From Methylococcaceae bacterium UBA1147 (GTDB lineage Bacteria > Pseudomonadota > Gammaproteobacteria > Methylococcales > UBA1147), in NCBI GenBank assembly GCA_002311315.1, contig DBZZ01000063.1:1-6220 (forward strand): 6,220 bases of DNA. The letters are read 5' to 3'. A program made the position numbers and the translations under genes. Each line of letters starts with the position of its first letter. Position 1 is the stretch's first letter. Below, piece after piece: positions 1 to 4,992 of this stretch. The notes under the pieces were generated by a model. The model was not told the DNA's origin. It worked only from the letters and a program-made list of their open reading frames with translations, and ran no database searches.

Positions 1-121
1 TGAAGACCCTTCTGAAACCGAAAATCTGGGCCGGATAGATGTCTTTCGCATCCTGTACGGTTTTTCGCAAGGAAGTTTTCTTCAAAAGACTGCCGTAGGC
101 AAAAATCCTGATTGACTCCAT
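1..121 (-). CDS. Gamma-glutamylcyclotransferase-like (GGCT/AIG2 fold) protein, N-terminal part
   Basis: Reading the minus strand from the ATG at 121-119 gives 40 residues before the window edge, starting MESIRIFAYGSLL and ending GFRRVF. The FAYGSLL segment right after the start matches the YGS(L/T)L substrate-loop motif that opens GGCT-fold proteins, and the later GFRRVF fits the 'G(Y/F)RR.F' strand commonly seen about 25 residues further on. Family members cyclise gamma-glutamyl-amine dipeptides or glutathione to 5-oxoproline in the cytosol; the catalytic glutamate lies further along and is outside the window, so activity cannot be judged. The start is well fixed: an in-frame TGA lies seven codons upstream (140-142) and no other start codon falls between. 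The ribosome binding site is weak (CGGA, 6 bases before ATG). The gene is divergent from the sbmA homologue. Family assignment is fairly sure; substrate is unknown. Confidence 0.7.
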   Translation of the reverse strand, partial: MESIRIFAYGSLLKKTSLRKTVQDAKDIYPAQIFGFRRVF

Positions 122-155
122 GTCGGTTCCGTACTTGCCTCATCCTTTGGACCGA

Positions 156-184
156 ATTAAAAACAGGGTCTCGGCCTCGTACAA
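156..184 (-). promoter_or_regulatory. Possible sigma-70 promoter for the GGCT-like gene
   Basis: On the minus strand TTGTAC (184-179) is followed after exactly 17 bases by TTTAAT (161-156), which matches the -10 consensus at five of six positions; the -35 matches at only three. A start of transcription near 149 would give a leader of about 28 bases before the ATG at 121. The -35 box coincides with an arm of the inverted-repeat element in this gap, so these bases may be conserved for another reason. The T-run at 163-159 could equally be the tail of a terminator. Confidence 0.3.
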
Positions 185-322
185 TGCATGACGCAGGGTT
201 GAGGACTGGACAGATCTGAAAAACCCAGGCTTCGATCCCGTCGCCTGGGTTCGCCAGTATAACGGGCAGGCAGACGGAACCCTTTGTACTGCGTGTCCGT
301 ATGCCCCATACTCGCCGACCTG
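164..322. other. Extended imperfect inverted repeat, possible structured RNA
   Basis: Four nested pairs of complementary segments fold this stretch of the gap between the GGCT-like gene and sbmA into one long rod. From outside in they are: CAGGGTCTCGGC (164-175) with GCCGACCTG (314-322), with bulges; GTACAA (179-184) with TTGTAC (284-289); AGGGTT (195-200) with AACCCT (278-283), leaving a 10-base one-sided bulge at 185-194; ACTGG (205-209) with CCAGT (254-258); and a perfect 9-bp tip stem at 222-230 and 243-251 with a 12-base loop. No convincing protein is encoded on either strand. A minus-strand RNA would end in a five-T run at 163-159 directly after the closing stem; a plus-strand RNA could start from TTGCCT-17-TAAAAA (135-163). 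The shape recalls small regulatory RNAs of the 6S type, but I found no matching 6S sequence, and the strand is undecided. The rest of the gap (323-483) holds only a TACAAT -10-like hexamer at 421-426 with no good -35. Confidence 0.35.
222..251 (-). repeat. Perfect 9-bp hairpin with short T-run on the minus strand
   Basis: AACCCAGGC (222-230) and GCCTGGGTT (243-251) are perfect reverse complements around a 12-base loop. Read on the minus strand the stem runs into TTTTT (223-219, two of the bases paired), so it could act as a weak intrinsic terminator for transcription coming leftward out of the sbmA upstream region. On the plus strand no T-run follows. It is also the tip of the longer inverted repeat, so a terminator role is only one reading. 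Confidence 0.35.
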
Positions 323-483
323 ACACAATGTGCAGCTAAACCACGGGCCCGACCCACAAGGGAATGAAGCGGGTTTTTCCCTTGCCGATTCGAGGGCGCC
401 AGTCCCCGCCGATGACGCCGTACAATCCTACTGCAGACGACAGAAACAACCACGATCACTATCAACTTTTCAGGCCTTTCATT

Positions 484-1467
484 ATGTTTCGCTCTTTTTT
501 CTTGAACCCAAAATGGGCCCTGTGGTCCATAGCCGGCAGCATCATCATCCTCGCGGTGACCTGGTACAAGGTACAACTCGATGTTCAAATCAACGAATGG
601 TTCGGTGATTTCTACAACACCATCCAGACTGCACTGACCAAGCCAGGGACGGTTGAATTTGACAGTTTCCTGGCCAAGTGCCTGACCTTTGCCAAGATCG
701 CCGGAATTTATATTGTTGTGGCCGTACTGCTGGAATTCTACGTCCGCCATTATGTATTCCGCTGGCGCACCGCCATGAATGACTATTACCTGGTTAACTG
801 GAGCAAACTGCGCCATATCGAGGGCGCATCTCAGCGTGTACAGGAAGACACCATGCGTTTCGCCGACATCGTCGAAAGCCTGGGGATTGCCTTTATCCGT
901 TCAGTCCTGACGCTGGTGGCCTTCCTGCCGATCTTGTGGGAACTGAGTACCCATATTACCGAACTACCCTGGGTCGGGCCGGTCGACCACTCATTGGTCT
1001 ATATTGCAATCATCTCCGCTGCGTCGGGTACCGTTTTGCTGGCAATCGTGGGAATTAAACTACCGGGTCTCGAATTCAACAACCAGAAAGTCGAGGCCGC
1101 CTACCGCAAGGAACTGGTCCTGGGCGAAGACTCCGACCAACGAGCACAACCTCCAACCGTGACAGATCTGTTTGCAAACGTGCGGAAAAACTACTTCACA
1201 CTGTACAAGCATTACCTGTATTTCGACATCGGCAAATGGTCGTATCTACAGTTTTCCGTCATCGTTCCCTACATTGCCCTGGGACCCACCATTGTCGCAG
1301 GTGCCGTTACGCTGGGAGTCCTGCAGCAAATCGTACGCGCTTTCGGAAAAGTGGAGGAATCATTCCAGTTCCTGGTCAATTCCTGGGGTACCATCGTGAA
1401 ACTGATCTCGATCTACAAGCGACTACGGACCTTCGAATCCCAGATAAAAAAGCCAGCATACGCCTAG
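484..1467 (+). CDS. sbmA: SbmA/BacA-family peptide transporter, short N-terminal form
   Basis: The 327-residue product matches E. coli SbmA (406 residues) through most of its length: HYVFRWRTAMN (89-99), LRHIEGASQRVQEDTMRFA (109-127), VGIKLPGLEFNNQKVEAAYRK (around 189-209), VRKNYF (233-238) and SIYKRLRTFE (309-318). SbmA proteins are proton-driven inner-membrane dimers that import proline-rich peptides, microcins and similar compounds; BacA proteins do this during host association. No ATPase domain is fused, unlike BclA or Rv1819c. I choose ATG 484 because MFRSFF there matches the MFKSFF start of SbmA; the open frame continues upstream to ATG 364 (40 more residues) but that extension is polar and arginine/proline-rich and resembles nothing. 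An in-frame TAA at 337-339 limits any longer form. The ribosome binding site is poor. Compared with SbmA about 72 residues after MFxSFF are missing, including two hydrophobic segments. The family is certain; the start is less so. Confidence 0.9.
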   Translation: MFRSFFLNPKWALWSIAGSIIILAVTWYKVQLDVQINEWFGDFYNTIQTALTKPGTVEFDSFLAKCLTFAKIAGIYIVVAVLLEFYVRHYVFRWRTAMNDYYLVNWSKLRHIEGASQRVQEDTMRFADIVESLGIAFIRSVLTLVAFLPILWELSTHITELPWVGPVDHSLVYIAIISAASGTVLLAIVGIKLPGLEFNNQKVEAAYRKELVLGEDSDQRAQPPTVTDLFANVRKNYFTLYKHYLYFDIGKWSYLQFSVIVPYIALGPTIVAGAVTLGVLQQIVRAFGKVEESFQFLVNSWGTIVKLISIYKRLRTFESQIKKPAYA

Positions 1468-1683
1468 GGCGAACAATCTCGCTGAAAAGATTCAGAAAAA
1501 AGTATTGCCGCAAGATCAGCGAAATCTGCTGACATACCCAGTCGAACACACCCTGTAGGCACCCTTCAAGTCACAACTAAACGTATCTTGCCCATCGTTC
1601 AAAGCCGTATGAGATGGGGTAATGACCAGACGTTTCCATCCAATCGACGGATTGAGAATCCACAAAGATGCCACCACATACTA

Positions 1684-1713
1684 TTGACAATTCTCAACAT
1701 GGTCTGTGATAAA
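1684..1713 (+). promoter_or_regulatory. Sigma-70 promoter for the MscS-family gene
   Basis: A perfect -35 hexamer TTGACA (1684-1689) is followed after 18 bases by GATAAA (1708-1713), four of six matches, with an extended -10 TG at 1705-1706. Transcription would begin near 1720, giving a leader of about 45 bases before the GTG at 1765. The promoter lies inside the upstream extension of the open frame (from 1588), which argues that translation starts after it. The gap 1468-1683 shows no clear terminator behind sbmA: the hairpin CCCATC/GATGGG (1591-1618) has a 16-base loop and no T-run. Confidence 0.6.
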
Positions 1714-1751
1714 GTCATAAAAAAACAGGCAGCTTTGAGAGCACCGCGAAC

Positions 1752-1758
1752 AAGGGAG
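1752..1758 (+). promoter_or_regulatory. Shine-Dalgarno site deciding the GTG start
   Basis: AAGGGAG ends six bases before GTG 1765, near-ideal strength and spacing. The only in-frame ATG codons lie upstream (1588, 1609, 1699) without comparable sites, the first two also upstream of the promoter. GTG 1765 places a clean signal peptide at the N terminus. Confidence 0.7.
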
Positions 1759-1764
1759 CGACCC

Positions 1765-3843
1765 GTGCGCATCAATTCATTCCAGCTCATCACCCTGGTT
1801 CTTGCACTTGTCCTCGGACCCGCACTTGCACAGGAAAGGTCTGAAGCCGGCGATTCTGGCAACGGCACCGGTTCAGTGATCCCTGCACAACCAGTGCAGG
1901 AAAATGAGGACAGGACAACCAGCGGCTCCAGAACCGGGAAATCCATTGCCCAGGAAACCGGTACCGATGGGAAGCAGGGGGCCTTGATAACCAGCAAATC
2001 AAGGGCTAGAAAATCGCCTAACAAAAAAATCGACCAGCAGGTGATCTTTGGCTATATCGACCAGCTGAACGACCTGAATCAGGCTCGTCAATTTGACAAC
2101 AGTGCCGATCAGGCGGCAATCGATGAAATGCTGCTCAAGGAAGACCAGACTGTCAGTGAACTTCTGGAACGGCTACGCACGACCAACCTCACTCTTCTGC
2201 CTGCAGTTATCAACTGGCAACACATCAGCTTCCTGAATTCCCGCAAGTCGATCAACGAAGCCAGAGGCAACAAACTGGCCATGGAAAGGGACCGGGCAAA
2301 ACTGGCCTACTTCAGCACAAGGGAGCAGACCCGAGAATACCTGGAATACCTGATCCAGGTTTCTAACAGCTACACAAGGACCGACGAAATCGTCAAATAC
2401 TCCATTAATCTGCGTTCCAAAATCACCAAGAATGCCCAGGAAATCAAACCGAAAATCAAGAAAACTGGAAACAGCATCTACCAAGATTTCGCCCGTAACC
2501 GCCGCCAGTACCAAGTATCGAACGCGACACTGATCGATATTCTCAACCACGTCATCAATGATCCAGCCGATATCGTACAGACTCACTGGTCCCAGCAGTT
2601 CAACGTGGTCTCAGCAATCGCTTTCTTCAATAAACTGCCGTACATGAACCCACTCAATCAGGTACTGGCACCGATTAGCATTGATGTCGGCGGGATTATC
2701 GTTTCACTGGGTATCGTCCTGCTAATCGTTTTCTGGTATCCCCTGGTGATTCGGGGCAGTGGCTGGCTCATCGAGCGGTATTTTCTTGACGACACATCCG
2801 ATCACGACGACCTGATCCTGGGAGCACTGAACCAGCCGGTAAAATCCCTTCTGCTGGTTGCCGGTACCGACCTGGCCACCAACGCGCTACTGTATAAAAC
2901 TGGAGAACAGGCCTCTCTCGACAAGTTTTATTTTGTTATCTACACGTGGCTCATCGTCTGGATGCTGTTCAGGCTAATGGATGCAGTCCTGACCATCCAG
3001 TACGAAAAACTCGCCCGTTCCAACAAAGAGCTACGCAAGGAACTGATTAATCTTGGAGCGCGCTTTATCAAGGGCATTCTGTTTCTCGGGGCAATTGCCT
3101 ACATCCTGAACGGATTCGGGATCAGTATCGCCGCGATCATGTCCACACTGGGTATCGGCGGCCTAGCCTTTGCTCTGGCAGCAAAGGATAGTCTGTCCAA
3201 TCTGTTCGGTGGCGTCACCATCCTGTTCGATAACGCATTCAAGATGGGCGACTGGATAAAGATTGATGACGTTGAAGGCACGGTTGTGGAAATCGGCTTG
3301 CGCAGTACGACGATACGAACCTTTGACAATGCGCTGATCACGATTCCCAATGCCCTCGTTTCGGTCTCCAGCATACAGAACTGGAACCGACGATCAGTGG
3401 GGCGCCGCATAAAGATGTTTGTCGGGGTGACCTACGACAGTAACATGCAGGATATTCAGAAAGCGCTCGCGGATATCCGGGGCATGCTGAGTGAACACCC
3501 GGGAATCGCCAACCCTAAAGAAAAGCACGTCAAGGGAAAAAGGCGTTACGAGCTGGCCTCAACAGAAGATGCGCAGGGAATAAAATCCACCCAGCTGGTA
3601 TTCCTGGACCGGTACGGCGAATACTCGATCGATATCCTCATTTACTGTTTCTCGAAGACCGTGAACTGGGCTGAATGGCTTGGAGTCAAGGAGGATGTAC
3701 TGTTCAGGATCGCGGATATCCTGGTGAAGAACAACCTTGAATTCGCCTTTCCCACGGAAGTAAGGATCAACAGAGAGCATGATTCCCCCCCACAGCGGCT
3801 ACTACAGGCATCGGCTGAGGCCCGACCATCTTTCGAGGACTAA
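1765..3843 (+). CDS. Large MscS-family mechanosensitive ion channel with periplasmic domain
   Basis: The 692-residue product is an inner-membrane channel of the MscS superfamily, which opens under membrane tension to release solutes during hypo-osmotic shock. From GTG 1765 the order is: signal peptide 1-22 ending in ALA; a low-complexity Ser/Gly/Thr/Glu linker (about 23-85); a charged, helical periplasmic region with heptad-like stretches (about 90-300); hydrophobic helices near 305-329, 357-376, 387-409 and 431-452; the pore helix about 454-485; the beta domain about 493-541 (MGDWIKIDDVEGTVVEIGLR, TTIRTFDN, IPNALVS); and the C-terminal alpha/beta vestibule to about 665. The pore segment LGIGGLAFALAAKDSLSNL aligns without gaps to E. 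coli MscS, keeping both gate leucines (L105 and L109; here 467 and 471), while Gln112-Gly113 are Lys474-Asp475. It is much longer than MscS (286 residues) and shorter than MscK (about 1120). Size and KDSLSNLFGG pore suggest a mid-sized multi-helix subfamily; which one is not clear. Confidence 0.92.
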   Translation: MRINSFQLITLVLALVLGPALAQERSEAGDSGNGTGSVIPAQPVQENEDRTTSGSRTGKSIAQETGTDGKQGALITSKSRARKSPNKKIDQQVIFGYIDQLNDLNQARQFDNSADQAAIDEMLLKEDQTVSELLERLRTTNLTLLPAVINWQHISFLNSRKSINEARGNKLAMERDRAKLAYFSTREQTREYLEYLIQVSNSYTRTDEIVKYSINLRSKITKNAQEIKPKIKKTGNSIYQDFARNRRQYQVSNATLIDILNHVINDPADIVQTHWSQQFNVVSAIAFFNKLPYMNPLNQVLAPISIDVGGIIVSLGIVLLIVFWYPLVIRGSGWLIERYFLDDTSDHDDLILGALNQPVKSLLLVAGTDLATNALLYKTGEQASLDKFYFVIYTWLIVWMLFRLMDAVLTIQYEKLARSNKELRKELINLGARFIKGILFLGAIAYILNGFGISIAAIMSTLGIGGLAFALAAKDSLSNLFGGVTILFDNAFKMGDWIKIDDVEGTVVEIGLRSTTIRTFDNALITIPNALVSVSSIQNWNRRSVGRRIKMFVGVTYDSNMQDIQKALADIRGMLSEHPGIANPKEKHVKGKRRYELASTEDAQGIKSTQLVFLDRYGEYSIDILIYCFSKTVNWAEWLGVKEDVLFRIADILVKNNLEFAFPTEVRINREHDSPPQRLLQASAEARPSFED

Positions 3844-4104
3844 GTAGACACCTCGACCTACCGCCTGGTCACCCTGATAAAGGAAAGCCAATCGAAAGGC
3901 CCGATCATTGGGGCGCTAAACCGGCTGGAAACGTCATCGTTGCGGACTGCATTATTACCGAACTGCTACCCCTTTTGATCGGCTATTCCCTTTTCTGTCG
4001 CGGCCGCCCCTTTTGAAGGATATACCGCCCGTAAAAACCAAATCGACCAACTGAAACCGTGACCTTAGGGGGCTGAACTTCGTCAATCCACAAACCAAAC
4101 GATC

Positions 4105-4133
4105 TTGCCAGCCAGGACAGGTCGGATTATCCT
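4105..4133 (+). promoter_or_regulatory. Sigma-70 promoter candidate for yccA
   Basis: TTGCCA (4105-4110; five of six) and TATCCT (4128-4133; four of six) are separated by 17 bases. Transcription would start near 4140, leaving a leader of about 87 bases. It is the best hexamer pair I found in this gap. The CpxR-type repeat known upstream of E. coli yccA is not recognisable; only one GTAAA half-site occurs (4031-4035). Confidence 0.4.
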
Positions 4134-4216
4134 ACTGCTTGGTCTGACGAGATGGTCGGGAACTTCGTTTGCGCGTCTCTGTCAAAAACGTCCGTACACA
4201 ATATTACAACGAGGCT

Positions 4217-4222
4217 AGAGGT
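4217..4222 (+). promoter_or_regulatory. Shine-Dalgarno site for yccA
   Basis: AGAGGT ends four bases before ATG 4227 and a second GAGG lies at 4211-4214. This selects 4227 over the in-frame ATG at 4152 and puts the family-conserved KVLRNTY segment at residues 19-25, as in E. coli YccA. Confidence 0.6.
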
Positions 4223-4226
4223 AATA

Positions 4227-4895
4227 ATGAGATTAAATGAAGTAATGCAGCGTTCTGAAGCGCAGGTTCTGGAAATTAACAAGGTGCTTAGGAATACCTA
4301 TGCGTTGCTTTCCATGACTTTACTGTTCAGTGCCGCAACAGCGGGTCTGTCGATGATGATGAACATGGGGCCAATGAACCCGTTCCTGACCCTGATCGGC
4401 TATTTCGGCCTGTTGTTCCTCACAACAAAGTACAGCCAAAGTAGCACCGGGCTGATTTTTATCTTTGCTCTGACCGGGTTCATGGGGCTAACACTGGGTC
4501 CGATCCTGAACATGTACCTGACGTTCATGTCCAATGGGGCGGAACTGATCATGACCGCACTTGGCGGCACCGGAATCATTTTCCTGGGCCTGTCCGGCTA
4601 CGTCCTCACCAGTCGCAAGGATTTCAGCTTCCTTGGCGGCTTTCTGATGGTCGGAATTCTGGTTGCATTTCTTGCCGGCCTGGGCGGGATGCTGTTTTCC
4701 ATCCCCGCACTTTCACTGGCTGTCTCGGCAATGTTCATTCTGCTGATGTCGGGCATGATCCTTTACCAAACCAGCGAGATCATTCACGGCGGAGAAAACA
4801 ACTACATCCTGGCAACTATCAGCCTGTACGTATCCATTTACAACCTGTTCCTGAGTCTGCTTCACATCCTCGGCGCATTCAGCGGCGACGACTAG
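4227..4895 (+). CDS. yccA: YccA, Bax inhibitor-1 family inner-membrane protein
   Basis: The 222-residue product matches E. coli YccA (219 residues) end to end. Visible landmarks are KVLRNTYALLSMTL (19-32), LGPILNMYL (90-98), YVLTSRKDFSFLGG (125-138), the acidic TSEIIHGGENNYILAT (182-197) and SLYVSIYNLFLSLL (199-212). About seven hydrophobic helices are seen: near 24-46, 52-68, 75-98, 105-127, 134-156, 162-181 and 195-216. In E. coli YccA is a substrate and modulator of the FtsH protease; it slows FtsH attack on a jammed SecY translocon. The family (BI-1/YbhL/TMBIM) includes pH-gated calcium leak channels, so transport is another possible activity. The short polar N-terminal tail that FtsH grips in E. 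coli YccA is present here (residues 1-20), though its sequence differs. The gene appears to be a single transcription unit ending at the hairpin 20 bases past its stop. Confidence 0.95.
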   Translation: MRLNEVMQRSEAQVLEINKVLRNTYALLSMTLLFSAATAGLSMMMNMGPMNPFLTLIGYFGLLFLTTKYSQSSTGLIFIFALTGFMGLTLGPILNMYLTFMSNGAELIMTALGGTGIIFLGLSGYVLTSRKDFSFLGGFLMVGILVAFLAGLGGMLFSIPALSLAVSAMFILLMSGMILYQTSEIIHGGENNYILATISLYVSIYNLFLSLLHILGAFSGDD

Positions 4896-4914
4896 TCAAC
4901 AGCGGTTCCGGACT

Positions 4915-4956
4915 GGCAACAAAAAGCCCGACGAAAGTGTCGGGCTTTTTGTTGCC
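4915..4956. terminator. Bidirectional intrinsic terminator between yccA and serS
   Basis: A perfect 18-bp stem (4915-4932 with 4939-4956) closes a six-base GAAAGT loop. Its core GCCCGAC/GTCGGGC is flanked by AAAAA (4921-4925) and TTTTT (4946-4950), so a T-run follows the GC core on either strand. It lies 20 bases after the yccA stop and 37 bases past the serS stop, so both convergent genes can use it. Confidence 0.93.
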
Positions 4957-4992
4957 TATTGAACGCCCTCTGGAGACTCGTCACTTGTCCTT

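Larger units (their letters stand above)
3844..4226. other. Intergenic region between the channel gene and yccA
   Basis: No convincing gene is seen in this 383-base gap. The frame of the channel stays open for 44 codons past its TAA (to about 3975), but the peptide resembles nothing. A weak hairpin with CCAAT/ATTGG arms (3888-3911) lacks a T-run, so no clear terminator follows the channel gene. Three pyrimidine tracts YCCCTTTT occur at 3969, 3987 and 4007, spaced 18 and 20 bases. A promoter candidate sits at 4105-4133, and a weaker one (CTGTCA-17-TATTAC, 4179-4207) lies so close to the start that its leader would be about 13 bases. The yccA frame extends upstream to ATG 4152, but those 25 extra residues do not match the family. 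Confidence 0.6.

Noticed and set aside
222..260. tRNA-like end: TTCGATC in a GC-rich stem with CGCCA downstream
   Set aside because: The TTCGATC loop is 12 bases with a 9-bp stem, not the 7-base loop and 5-bp stem of a T arm, and no D arm, anticodon arm or acceptor stem can be drawn on either strand.
157..816. Minus-strand open frame of 219 codons over the intergenic region and the start of sbmA
   Set aside because: Its composition is that of an antisense shadow: rich in Arg, Gly and Pro with no recognisable domain, and most of it lies opposite the clearly conserved sbmA gene.
1591..1618. Hairpin CCCATC/GATGGG as a terminator for sbmA
   Set aside because: Only six base pairs around a 16-base loop, with no T-run after it.
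3844..3975. Frame left open for 44 codons after the channel stop, as if a longer protein had been truncated
   Set aside because: A run of this length is expected by chance fairly often, the peptide does not continue any MscS feature, and the channel's own C terminus already looks complete.
4152..4226. Longer N terminus for YccA from ATG 4152
   Set aside because: The 25 extra residues are absent from YccA proteins, and AGAGGT four bases before ATG 4227 gives a better start.
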